A DNA stretch of 64,000 nt, taken from positions 496,001-560,000 of the forward strand of contig NSGV01000002.1 of assembly GCA_002300355.1 (NCBI GenBank), written 5' to 3'. Shown here piece after piece: positions 41,245 through 49,960 of the stretch (position 1 is its first letter; the number at the start of each line of letters is the position of its first letter). The DNA is from Streptomyces sp. TLI_235 (GTDB lineage: Bacteria; Actinomycetota; Actinomycetes; Streptomycetales; Streptomycetaceae). The position numbers and the translations under genes were made by a program. Under the pieces are notes generated by a model. That model was not told where the DNA came from and did no database searches. It saw only the letters and a program-made list of their open reading frames with translations.

Positions 41245-42261
41245 TCAGGCGGAGTCGCGCAGCACCAGCGCGGTGGGCAGCACCAGCGCCGACCCGGCCT
41301 CCTCTCCTGCCGCCAACCGCTGCACCAGGCGGACGAGTTGGCGGCCCAGGCCCTCGATGCGCTGGTGCACGGTGGTGAGTGCGGGCACGGCGGTCCGGGC
41401 GCAGTCGACATCGTCGAAGCCGACCACGGCGACGTCCTCGGGCACCCGGCGGCCGGCCCGGCGCAGTGCTTCGAGGGCGCCTAGGGCCATCGGGTCGGAG
41501 GCGGCGAAGAGGCCGTCGATCCGCGGCTCCTCCGCCAGCAGCCGGGTGGCCGCGGCCCGGCCTCCCTCGACCGTGAAGTCGGCCTCGGCGACGAGCGGGC
41601 GGCGGTGGCCGCGGGCGGTCTCGCGCAGGTAGGCGGCCAGCCGGTCCTACCCGGCCGGGGTGGACGAGGGCCCGGCGACGGTGGCGATCCGGGTGCGGCC
41701 GAGCCGCCGCAGGTGCCGGACGGCGGCTGCTGCACCGCCCGTGTTGTCCACCCCGATGTAGGGCAACCGCACTCCTCCGTAGGGGCGTTCGCTGCACACC
41801 ACCGGGATGCCGGTGCCTGCGAGCAGGCCGGGCAGCGGGTCGCGGTCGTGCACCGAGGCGAGCACGACGCCGTCCACGTGCCCGCCCCGCGCGTACTGCT
41901 CGATCCGCCGCCGGCCGGCCGCCGAGCCGGCCAGCAGGATCACCAACTGCTCGTCGGACTCCTCGAGTTCGGCGGTGGCACCGCGGATGAGGGTGGGGAA
42001 GAAGCCCTCCGAGAAGACCTGCCCCATCCCCTCCGGGAGCACCAGCGCGTAGGAGCCGGTGCGGCGGCTCACCAGCGAGCGGGCGGCCTGGTTGGGCACG
42101 TAGTGCAGGTCCGCGACGGCGCGCATGACGGCCGAGCGGCGCCGCTCGCTGACCGGGTGCGAGCCGCTGACGACCCGGGAGGCGGTGGCCCGGGAGACGC
42201 CGGCGCGCTCGGCGACGTCGTCCAGGGTCGGCCGGTACCGCTCCGGGGCGGTCGGTTCCAC
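41245..42261 (-). pseudogene. LacI-family regulator gene with in-frame TAG
   Basis: The N-terminal LacI HTH (TLDDVAERAGVSRATASRVVSG) and hinge are intact, and the periplasmic-binding-like domain continues to a TAG at 41649-41647 (codon 205, after GPSSTPAG). The downstream LacI intact paralogue has Arg-containing sequence at this place. The same frame resumes to the normal C-terminus (VPEDVAVVGFDDVDCARTAVP, stop 41245), so one base change breaks a 338-residue protein. The truncated product would keep DNA binding but lack the effector domain half, so a dominant repressor is possible. Confidence 0.8.
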
Positions 42262-42330
42262 GGACTCCTGCGAAAACGCCCGCCGGCGGCTGACAACACC
42301 TGCCGGCGGGCGAATCGGCGAAAGGGCCGG

Positions 42331-43386
42331 TCAGGCCGACTGGCGGACCACCAGCGTCGGCCGGAAGACCACCATCGGCATGGTCTTCGCCGGCTCGGCG
42401 ATCTGCCGCAGCACCAACCGGGCCATCTCCGCCGCCATGTCCTCCACCGGCTGGCGCACCGTGGTCAGCTGCGGGTCGCAGGCCAGCGCCGCACTGCTGT
42501 CGTCGAAGCCGACCACCGCCACGTCCTCCGGCACCCGCCGGCCGCTGCGCGACAGCACCGGCAGCGCCCCGAGGGCCATCAGGTCGGAGGCGATGAACAC
42601 CGCGTCCAGGTCGGGCGCGCGCTCCAGCAGCGCCCGCATCGCGGTGGCCCCGCCGTCCTGGGTGAAGTCGCCCTCCACATGGACGATCTCGTCGCGGCCG
42701 TGCGCCGCCAGCGCCTCGCGGTACCCGTCCAGCCGCTCCCGGCTGGCCGGCATGTCCAGCGGCCCGCTGATCGTGGCGATCCGCTGCCGGCCCAGCCCGA
42801 CCAGGTGGTCCACGGCCAGCCGCACGCCCTCGCGCTGGTCCACGTCCACGTAGGCGATCGAGCAGGACGAAGCCGGACGGGAGGCCAGCACGGCCGGCAT
42901 GCGGGCCTCGGTCAGCCACTGCGGCAGCGGGTCGGAGGCGTGCGAGGACACCAGGATCACGCCGTCCACGTGGCCCTGCCGCAGGTAGCCCTGCAACTGG
43001 CCGCGCGACTCGGCGTCGTCCGCCAGCATCAGCACCATCTGCATCCCCTGCGGGCGCAGCACCTGGATCACGCCGCTCACCACCCGCCCGAAGTGCGGGT
43101 CCGTGAACATCCGGCCGACGAACGGGTCGAGCGGCTGGCCGCGGCGCTCCGCCTCGGAGACCACCAGCGCGACCGAGTTGGTGCGCCGGGTGACGAGTGA
43201 GCGGGCCGCGGAGTTCGGCACGTAGTTGGTCGCGGCGACGGCCTCCTCGACGATCCGGCGCAGCTCGGGATCGACGGTGGACTTGCCGTTCACCACGCGG
43301 GAGACGGTCGCACGGGACACGCCGGCCACCTTGGCGACGTGTTCCAGCGTCACGGGCCTGGTCGACGGTGGCAGATCGGTGGTCAC
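42331..43386 (-). CDS. LacI-family transcriptional regulator
   Basis: ATG 43386 gives 351 aa: HTH VTLEHVAKVAGVSRATVSRVVNG at 12-34, hinge YVPNSAARSLVTRRT, and a sugar-binding type I periplasmic fold with VAVVGFDDSSAALACDP. It is a close paralogue of the broken gene directly downstream (70 bp apart), probably from tandem duplication. No sugar-transport or glycosidase gene is adjacent, so the ligand and targets cannot be read from context; the secreted GH5 gene lies 38 kb away. Confidence 0.9.
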   Translation of the reverse strand: MTTDLPPSTRPVTLEHVAKVAGVSRATVSRVVNGKSTVDPELRRIVEEAVAATNYVPNSAARSLVTRRTNSVALVVSEAERRGQPLDPFVGRMFTDPHFGRVVSGVIQVLRPQGMQMVLMLADDAESRGQLQGYLRQGHVDGVILVSSHASDPLPQWLTEARMPAVLASRPASSCSIAYVDVDQREGVRLAVDHLVGLGRQRIATISGPLDMPASRERLDGYREALAAHGRDEIVHVEGDFTQDGGATAMRALLERAPDLDAVFIASDLMALGALPVLSRSGRRVPEDVAVVGFDDSSAALACDPQLTTVRQPVEDMAAEMARLVLRQIAEPAKTMPMVVFRPTLVVRQSA

Positions 43387-43465
43387 GCTGCAGTTATACC
43401 CCGAGCGCCGCCGCCGTCGGCCCCCGCCTCCCGAACCGCGGCCGCCGGGGACGGAACGACCCCGG

Positions 43466-44286
43466 TCAGCCGCGGGCGTGGGCGGCGGCGCGCGCCACCA
43501 GTGCGTCGTCCGGGCGGACGCCGGTGTACAGCTCGAACTGCTCGACGGCCTGCAGCACCAGGACCTCCGCGCCGGTGATCACCGCGACACCGGCGGCCCG
43601 GGCGGCCCGGACCAGCGGGGTCTCCACCGGCTGGGCGACCAGCTCGAAGACCGTCCCGGCCGCCACGACGGCGCGCTCCTCGAAGGCCGACCGCTCGGCC
43701 TCGGGCCCGCCGGCCATGCCGATCGGTGTGGCGTTGACCAGCAGGCGGGCGCCCGGCCCCGGCGCTTCCGGGCGCCAGTCGAAGCCGTACCGGGCGGCGA
43801 GCGCCCGGCCGGCCGCCTCGTTGCGGGCCAGCACCGTCCCGTGCCGGAACCCGGCGTCGTACAGCGCTCCGGCGACCGCCCGCGCCATGCCGCCGCTGCC
43901 GCGCAGCGCGAACTCGGTGTCGGCGGGTACCGCCCGGCGCTCCAGCAGCAGCCGGATCGCGGTGTAGTCGGTGTTGTACGCGGTCAGCCGGCCGTCGTCG
44001 TTGACCACGGTGTTGACCGAGCGCAGCGCGGCGGCGGACGGCGCCAGCTCGTCCACCAGCGGGATCACGTCCTCCTTGACCGGCATGGAGATCGCGCAGC
44101 CGCGGATGCCGAGGGCGCGCACCCCGCCGATCGCGGCCGGGAGGTCCGGAGGTCCCGGGTGGTGAAGGCCTTGTAGACGTAGTCCAGCCCGAGTTCGCCG
44201 TACAGGTAGTTGTGGAACCGTGTCCCGAAGTTCCCCGGCCGGGCCGCGAGGGACATGCACAACCGGGTGTCCTTGCTGATCCGCAC
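43466..44286 (-). pseudogene. Shikimate dehydrogenase-like gene broken by an 8-bp tandem duplication
   Basis: The N-terminal part from GTG 44286 (VRISKDTRLCMSLAARPGNF) and the C-terminal part (ISMPVKEDVIPLVDELAP, VNTVVNDDGRLTAYNTDYTA, FALRGSGGMARAVAGAL, VNATPIGMAG) are in different frames. The junction holds GGAGGTCC twice in tandem at 44140-44155. Removing one copy restores a single 270-codon frame. The intact protein would reduce shikimate or a related quinate with NADP. The IS element lies 50 bp upstream of the start and may have removed its promoter. Confidence 0.8.
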
Positions 44287-44336
44287 CGCCGTCGCTCCCT
44301 CCGTGCCGGGCCGTGTGTGGCATCCCTGCACCGTAA

Positions 44337-44355
44337 GGGCCCGCAGAGCATTAAC
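44337..44355 (+). repeat. Left terminal inverted repeat of the IS
   Basis: The 19 bases GGGCCCGCAGAGCATTAAC match the right end with one mismatch (G/T at position 12). Confidence 0.85.
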
Positions 44356-44390
44356 CCGTAGCTTCCGGGTTTTGGGTTCGTTGATGTGGT

Positions 44391-46062
44391 ATGGGCACTC
44401 CGAGTGAGCAACAAGCCATGCTGGCAGCGAAGTTCGAGACGATCCTGCCGCATCTGGATGAGCGGCAACGCCGTCTGTTGTTGGGTGCGGAGGCGAGGTC
44501 GATCGGTCACGGCGGGATCAGGCTGGTCGCCCGGGCCGCCGGGGTCCGTGAGGCGACGGTGTCGTTGGGGGTGGGCGAGCTGGATTCCGGCGATCCGCCG
44601 CTGGGTCGGGCGAGGCGGCCGGGCGGTGGCCGCAAGCGGGTCGCCGACCTGGATCCCGGCTTGCGGGACGCGCTGCTGGCATTGGTGGAGCCGAACGAGC
44701 GTGGGGATCCGATGTCGCCACTGCGGTGGACCTGCAAGTCGACCCGTGCCCTGGCGGTCGAGTTGACCGCCAGGGGACATCGCGTCTCGGCCGACACGGT
44801 CGGCGATCTGCTGCGCGAGGAGGGATTCAGCCTGCAGGCCAACGCCAAGACCATCGAGGGCCGGCAACACCCGGACCGGGACGCCCAGTTCAACTACATC
44901 AACGAGCAGGCCAAGGCCCACCAGGCCGGCGGCGAGCCGGTGATCAGCGTGGACACGAAGAAGAAGGAACTCGTCGGCCCCTACAAGAGCGGCGGCCGCG
45001 AGTGGGAACGCGCCGGCCGGCCGGTCGAGGTGTCCACCCACGACTTCCCCGACAAGGAACTCGGCAAGGCGATCCCTTACGGCGTCTACGACTTGGCCGC
45101 GAACACCGGGTGGGTCAGCGTCGGATGCGACCACGACACCGCCGCGTTCGCGGTCGAGTCGATCCGCCGTTGGTGGAAGAGCCGCGGCAGCCTCGACTAC
45201 CCGGCCGCGTCCCGGTTGTTGATCACCGCCGACGCCGGCGGCTCCAACGGCTACCGCACCCGCGCCTGGAAGACGGAACTCGCCGCCCTGGCCCTGGAAA
45301 CCGGCCTGGAGATCACCGTGTGTCACTTTCCGCCCGCGACTTCAAAATGGAACAAGGTCGAACACCGGCTGTTCTCCCACATCACGATGAACTGGCGCGG
45401 CAGGCCGCTGACCAGCCACGAAGTGGTCGTGAACAGCATCGCCGCGACCACCACCCGCACCGGCCTGACCGTCCACGCCGAGCTCGACACCGACACCTAC
45501 CCCACCGGCGTGACCGTCGGCGACCGACAGATGGACGCCCTGCCGCTGGACCGGCACACCTGGCACGGCGACTGGAACTACACGCTGCGGCCCGAGCCCT
45601 ACGCCGAGATCAACGAAGCCCCGGATCCCTTCGACCAGCCAAGCCCCGACCTCGCCTGGCTGCGGCACCCTCACCGCCGCCGAGTGGGACACCCTGATCA
45701 CCCGGCTCCTGGCCCTCCACGACGCCCAGCGCGAGGGCCAGCTCGACAAACGGCGCGGCCACCGGCCCCGCATCAAGGGCGACGGCACCACCGGCCGCCG
45801 ACCCGTCCTCACCCTCGCCGACCGCCTCCTGGCCGTCCTGCTCCACCAGCGACACGGCCTCCCGCAGGTCGCCGTCGCCCGGCTCTTCCAGGTCACGCCC
45901 GAAACCGTCAACCGCCGCATCCGCGACATCCGCCAGCTCCTCCAGGCCGCCGGGCACACCATCGAACCCACCGGACCCCGGCTTGCCGACCTGGACGCCC
46001 TCCGTGACCTCGCCGCAGCTCAGGACGTCATCCTCCCCGCAAAGATCAAAACAGCGAGTTAA
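44391..46062 (+). CDS. ISAzo13-family transposase, apparent frameshift near the 3' end
   Basis: From ATG 44391 the frame encodes an N-terminal HTH region and a DDE catalytic domain. The three acidic residues are in EPVISVDTKKKELVG, LLITADAGGSNGYRTR and HFPPATSKWNKVEHRLF, the pattern of the Rhodopirellula/ISAzo13 transposases. Around 45650 the protein-like sequence moves to another frame (TAAEWDTLITRLLALHDAQ to LPAKIKTAS). That second frame includes a further HTH and ends at TAA 46060-46062. In the original frame the rest is Pro/Arg-rich nonsense. This may be a programmed frameshift, as other IS families use, or a simple mutation. Confidence 0.8.
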
Positions 46063-46076
46063 TGATCTGCGGGCCC
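46058..46076 (-). repeat. Right terminal inverted repeat of the IS
   Basis: The complement of GGGCCCGCAGATCATTAAC; it overlaps the transposase stop codon at 46060-46062. Confidence 0.85.
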
Positions 46077-46088
46077 TAACCACACGCG

Positions 46089-46445
46089 CTACCGGTCGTG
46101 GCGCGGCGCGTACCACCAGACGGCGAGCACCACCAGGAAGGACAGCGCCGAGAAGCCGGTGCACCACCAGGCGGTTCCGGTGCGGCCCTCCATCCATGCG
46201 TCGGTGGCGACCGTCAGGGCCCAGAGCTGGCCGACGACGACGGTGCAGGTGAGCGCCACCCGGGCGCTGAGCATCGCGGAGCGCTCGGGTTCGTGCTCGC
46301 CGCCGGCGCCGGGCCCGGGACCGGGGGCGTGCACCCGCGGGTCGGCGTAGCCGCTGGTCGCCCGGATCTGCGGATAGCGCTCGTGCAGCGGCCGGTTGAG
46401 CTCCGGCTGTGCACTGCCCGCGTGGTAGTCCCCCGGCGCGGTCAC
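46089..46445 (-). CDS. Small two-helix membrane protein of the molybdoenzyme operon
   Basis: GTG 46445 overlaps the Rieske gene stop (GTGA). The 118-aa protein has a polar Pro/Gly-rich N-terminal half and two hydrophobic segments (VALTCTVVVGQLWAL and FSALSFLVVLAVWWYA) near the C-terminus. I recognise no family. As last gene of the operon it may be an assembly or anchoring factor. The IS right end is only 13 bp away, so the element may have inserted into, or trimmed, the operon's 3' end. Confidence 0.7.
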   Translation of the reverse strand: MTAPGDYHAGSAQPELNRPLHERYPQIRATSGYADPRVHAPGPGPGAGGEHEPERSAMLSARVALTCTVVVGQLWALTVATDAWMEGRTGTAWWCTGFSALSFLVVLAVWWYAPRHDR

Positions 46446-47038
46446 GAGCCGCACCCGATCCGGTCGGCGAGGTCCGGGTCCTGCTCGCGCAGGCTGCGGC
46501 AGAGCCCGGCCTCCTCGGGCTCGCCGGAGCGCGCGGTGCCGACCGCCCAGACCGCACCGCGGGCGTCCTCGACCAGCAGGACCTTCGGCAGCGGCCGCGG
46601 CGGCGGTCCGGCCGTCACCTCCCCGGTACGGATGTCGAACTCGCCCTCGTGGCACGGGCAGTAGAGGTCGCCGTCAGGCCCGTGGTCGGATCGGCGGACG
46701 ACTCCGCAGGCGAGGTGGGTGCAGATGGTGGAGTAGCCGACGAGCGTGCCGTCCGCGAGCCGGGCGGCTATCGCCCGGTCGTCCTCGCTTGGGTAGGCGA
46801 AGGAGACGGCCTGGCCGCGGCCGATCCGGTCGGCGATCCGCAGGGGGGTGGCGGAGCCGTCGCCGTGCCGGGGCAGCACGCCGGCGGAGACGAGGGTGGC
46901 GCCGACGGCGAGTCCGCCGGAGACGGTGGCGACGATCCGCAGGTAGTCGCGGCGGGTGGTGAGGGAGTCGGCGGAGATCCGGTCGACCAGGGCGGCGTGC
47001 TCGGGCGAAGTCCCTTCGGTGCCGGGCGGATCGGTCAT
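46442..47038 (-). CDS. Rieske 2Fe-2S membrane-anchored protein
   Basis: ATG 47038 overlaps the ferredoxin gene stop. The 198-aa protein has an N-terminal RRDYLRIVATVSGG twin-arginine-like anchor (about 28-41), the usual export route for Rieske proteins. The cluster ligands are in CTHLACG and CPCHEGEFD. The C-terminus is YCP-type beta fold with a Cys near the end. It transfers electrons between the cytochrome-b-like subunit or quinol pool and the molybdoenzyme. Rieske proteins are unusual in molybdoenzyme operons, which makes this set noteworthy. Confidence 0.85.
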   Translation of the reverse strand: MTDPPGTEGTSPEHAALVDRISADSLTTRRDYLRIVATVSGGLAVGATLVSAGVLPRHGDGSATPLRIADRIGRGQAVSFAYPSEDDRAIAARLADGTLVGYSTICTHLACGVVRRSDHGPDGDLYCPCHEGEFDIRTGEVTAGPPPRPLPKVLLVEDARGAVWAVGTARSGEPEEAGLCRSLREQDPDLADRIGCGS

Positions 47039-47652
47039 CTCGCTGCTCCGTTCCCGGGCGTGGGGCGCCCGTTGACCTCGACGAGCGGCAGCAGGCCGCC
47101 CGGGACGGGTGCGCGGCGTTCGGCCGGCACCACGACGGCGACCCCGGTCGCCACCTCGGCGGCGCCGAAGGAGAACTGCGCGGAGACCTCGACGCCGGGC
47201 CGTTCGGCCTGCAGTTCCTCGATCGTGCCGTAGAAGAGCGCGCCGGTCGGGCAGACGGTGGCGCACATCGGTGCCAGCCCGTACGAGGTGCGGTCGTAGC
47301 AGAGGTTGCACTTCATCTGGAGCTTGGCCTCCAGGTCGATCTTGGGCACGCCGAACGGGCAGGCGTTGAGGCAGTTGGCGCAGCCGATGCAGCGGGTCGG
47401 GTCGGCCTCCTGGACGACGCCGTCGGCGGTGATCAGGATGGCGTCGGCCGGGCAGACCTGGGCGCAGGGGGCGACCGGGTCCTCGCAGTGCATGCAGAGG
47501 GTGGGCAGGGAGGCCACCGAGTGGCCCTCGTCCGGGTAGTCGAGGTGGATCATCGACTTTCCGCGGTGCGAGTCGCACTCGCGGCAGGCCGAGACGCAGG
47601 CCTGACAGCCGATGCAGCGCCCGGGGTCGATGAAGACGGTCCTGCCGAGCAT
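47035..47652 (-). CDS. 4Fe-4S ferredoxin-like electron-transfer subunit (FdhB/NarH type)
   Basis: ATG 47652, four bases past the catalytic subunit's stop, gives 205 aa. Four cysteine groups are visible: CIGCQACVSAC, CMHCEDPVAPCAQVCP, CIGCANCLNACPFG and CNLCYDR...CATVCP. They give the four 4Fe-4S clusters typical of the beta subunits of formate dehydrogenases, nitrate reductases and DMSO reductase-family enzymes. The C-terminal 60 residues are Val/Pro-rich and non-cluster. It links the molybdenum subunit to the membrane subunit. Confidence 0.9.
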   Translation of the reverse strand: MLGRTVFIDPGRCIGCQACVSACRECDSHRGKSMIHLDYPDEGHSVASLPTLCMHCEDPVAPCAQVCPADAILITADGVVQEADPTRCIGCANCLNACPFGVPKIDLEAKLQMKCNLCYDRTSYGLAPMCATVCPTGALFYGTIEELQAERPGVEVSAQFSFGAAEVATGVAVVVPAERRAPVPGGLLPLVEVNGRPTPGNGAAR

Positions 47653-47656
47653 CCGG

Positions 47657-49960
47657 TCAGCCCCTCTCGGCGGTGCCGCGGCCCTGCGGGGCGGTCGGGG
47701 GCAGCGGATCGGTGCGCGAGGCCTGCGCCTCGGGGTAGGCGGTGTGCCCGGGCGGGACGGGGGGTGCGGGGACCTCGTCCAGGGCGTCGGCGTGCTCGAT
47801 CCGGACGGCGCACACCTTGTACTCGGGGATCTTGGACCGCGGGTCGAGGGCGTCGATCGTCAACTGGTTGGCGGCGACCGGGAACGGCCAGTGGTACGGC
47901 ACGAAGACGTGGTCGGCGCGGATGGCCTCGGTGACCAGGGCGGGCAGCACGGTGGCGCCGCGGCGGGTGACGACGCGGACGGCGTCGCCGGTCCGGAAGC
48001 CGTGCGCGGGGTGCACCTCGACCCAGGGGCGCGGGGTCTGTTCGACCAGTCCGCCGAGCCGTCGCGTCTGGTTGCCGGAGAGGTAGTGCGCGACGGTGCG
48101 CCCGGTGGTCAGGGTCATCGGGTACTCGCCGTCGTGCGGTTCGGCCGGCGGGTGCCACTCGACGACCTGCAGGTGGACCTTGCCGTCGGGGTGGTAGGTG
48201 CGGCCGTCCTCGAACAGCCGCGGGGTGCCGGGGTGGTCGACGGACGGGCAGGGCCAGGCGATGCCGCCGGTCGCCTCCAGCCGTTCGTAGGTGATGCCGT
48301 GGTAGTCGATGACCGTGCCGGCCGAGGCGCGGCGCAGTTCCTCGAACACCTCGCGGGAGCCGGCGAAGCGGAACTTGTCACCGGCGCCGAGCCGTTCGGC
48401 GAGTTCGCAGAGCACCCGGGTGTCGGTCAGGACTCCGGGCGGCGGCTCCTGCGCCTTGTTGTGCTTGACCACCCGGGCCTCGGCGTTGGCCATCACGCCC
48501 TCGTCCTCGGCCCAGGTGGTGACGGGCAGCACGACATGGGCGTTGGCCGCCGTCTCGGAGAGGAAGAAGTCGAGCTGGACGTGGAAGTCGAGGATGTCGT
48601 AACCCTCTTTCACCACGCCGTGGTTGGGCAGGGAGACGAAGGGGTTGTTGCAGACGCCGAGCAGACCGCGGATCTCGCGCCGCCGCATCTGGTGCACCAT
48701 CTCCATCATCGAGGTTCCGGCGGTGGGGAGTTCGGCCTCGTCGATGCCCCAGATCCCGCTGATCTCCCGGCGGTGCACGGGGTCGAGGATGGAGCGTCCG
48801 CCGGGCAGCAGGTCGGCCTTCTGGCCGTGCTCGCGGCCGCCCTGGCCGTTGCCCTGGCCGGTGATGGTGCCGTAACCGCGGCCCGGGCGGCCGAGGTTGC
48901 CGGTGGCGGTGCACAGGTTGATGACGGAGAGGCAGTTCTCCACGCCCTGGGTGTGGTGCTCGATGCCGCGGGCGTGCCAGGCCATGGCGCGCGGGGCGCC
49001 GCCGAACAACCGGGCGACCTGGACGACCTGTTCGGCGGGGATGTCGCAGATCTCCGCGGCCCGCTCGGGGGTGTAGGCGGCGACGGCCCGCCGGACCTCG
49101 GCCCAGCCGGTGGTGTGCGCGGCGAGGTAGGCCTCGTCGGTGAGGCCCTCGCGGACGACGGTGTTGAGCACCGCGTTGAAGAAGGCCGAGTCGGTGCCGG
49201 AGCGCAGCGCGACGTGCACGTCCGCGGTGCGGGCGACCGGGGTCTGCCGGGGGTCGACGACGATCAGGACGGCGCCGCGGTCCCGGGCGCCCCACACGTA
49301 CTGGGTCATCACGGGGAAGCACTCGCCGATGTTGGCGCCGGCGATCAGCAGGCAGTCGGTCTGCAGGATGTCGGCGAACGGGTTGGCGGCGCGGTCGATG
49401 CCGAAGGCGAGCTTGTTGGCGCCGGCGGCGCTGACCATACAGAGCCGGCCGTTGTAGTCGAGGTTCCGGGTGCGCAGTGCGACCCGGGCGAACTTGCCGA
49501 CCAGGTAGGTCTTTTCGGAGTAGAGGCTGGCACCGCCGAGCATGCCGAAGGCGTCCCGGCCGTACTCGGCCTGGACGCGGCGGATGCGTTCGGCGATGTG
49601 GTCGAGCGCCTCGTCCCAGCCGGCCTCGCGGAAGGGCTCGTCGCGGGAGCGGCGCAGCAGCGGGGTGGTGAGCCGGTCGGGGTGGTTGACCTGCTGGTAG
49701 GCGTTAAGGCCCTTGGGGCACAGACGCATCCGGTTGATGTCGTGGTTGCGGGGTTCGACGCCGAAGATCTTGCCGGCCCCGTTCACGCGCAGGTACATGC
49801 CGCACTGAACGCCGCAGAAGCAGCAGTGGGTGGGCACCAGGGTCTCGTCGGTGAGGTCGGCCCGCCAGCCGCCCGCGGGCAGGCCGCCGGCGTCGCGGAA
49901 GCCGCGGGTGCCGGGCGGCGCGATCACCGGGTCGATGCGGCGGGTGGCCGGGTCGGTCAC
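47657..49960 (-). CDS. Molybdopterin oxidoreductase catalytic subunit (Nas/Nap/Fdh type)
   Basis: GTG 49960 overlaps the membrane subunit stop (GTGA) and gives 767 aa. The N-terminal 4Fe-4S site uses C46, C49, C53 and C81 (THCCFCGVQCGM and LCPKGLNAY). C174 in YNGRLCMVS matches the molybdenum-binding cysteine of NapA/Nas/Fdh enzymes. GQGNGQGGREHGQKAD and WAEDEGVMANAEARV are bis-MGD-binding signatures, and the C-terminal MoCo-binding domain has LTTGRTVAHY. The length and C-terminal shape suit assimilatory or periplasmic nitrate reductases and formate dehydrogenases; substrate cannot be fixed by eye. It lacks a twin-arginine signal. Confidence 0.9.
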   Translation of the reverse strand: MTDPATRRIDPVIAPPGTRGFRDAGGLPAGGWRADLTDETLVPTHCCFCGVQCGMYLRVNGAGKIFGVEPRNHDINRMRLCPKGLNAYQQVNHPDRLTTPLLRRSRDEPFREAGWDEALDHIAERIRRVQAEYGRDAFGMLGGASLYSEKTYLVGKFARVALRTRNLDYNGRLCMVSAAGANKLAFGIDRAANPFADILQTDCLLIAGANIGECFPVMTQYVWGARDRGAVLIVVDPRQTPVARTADVHVALRSGTDSAFFNAVLNTVVREGLTDEAYLAAHTTGWAEVRRAVAAYTPERAAEICDIPAEQVVQVARLFGGAPRAMAWHARGIEHHTQGVENCLSVINLCTATGNLGRPGRGYGTITGQGNGQGGREHGQKADLLPGGRSILDPVHRREISGIWGIDEAELPTAGTSMMEMVHQMRRREIRGLLGVCNNPFVSLPNHGVVKEGYDILDFHVQLDFFLSETAANAHVVLPVTTWAEDEGVMANAEARVVKHNKAQEPPPGVLTDTRVLCELAERLGAGDKFRFAGSREVFEELRRASAGTVIDYHGITYERLEATGGIAWPCPSVDHPGTPRLFEDGRTYHPDGKVHLQVVEWHPPAEPHDGEYPMTLTTGRTVAHYLSGNQTRRLGGLVEQTPRPWVEVHPAHGFRTGDAVRVVTRRGATVLPALVTEAIRADHVFVPYHWPFPVAANQLTIDALDPRSKIPEYKVCAVRIEHADALDEVPAPPVPPGHTAYPEAQASRTDPLPPTAPQGRGTAERG

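Larger units (their letters stand above)
44337..46076 (+). mobile_element. ISAzo13-family insertion sequence, 1740 bp
   Basis: The element is bounded by 19-bp terminal inverted repeats (GGGCCCGCAGAGCATTAAC left, GGGCCCGCAGATCATTAAC on the complementary strand right) with one mismatch. TAA flanks each end (44334-44336 and 46077-46079), which may be a 3-bp target duplication. It carries one transposase gene, whose stop codon lies inside the right repeat. It lies between the broken shikimate dehydrogenase gene and the molybdoenzyme operon. Confidence 0.85.

Noticed and set aside
33907..42261. Reassigned or suppressed stop codons, because three genes carry internal TAG or TAA
   Set aside because: The breaks include frameshifts and truncation, two different stop codons, and all other genes end normally; recent decay explains them better.
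43466..44286. Shikimate dehydrogenase-like gene as part of the biosynthetic cluster (for example an aromatic precursor)
   Set aside because: It is frameshifted, lies 10 kb away beyond unrelated genes and has no aromatic pathway partners.
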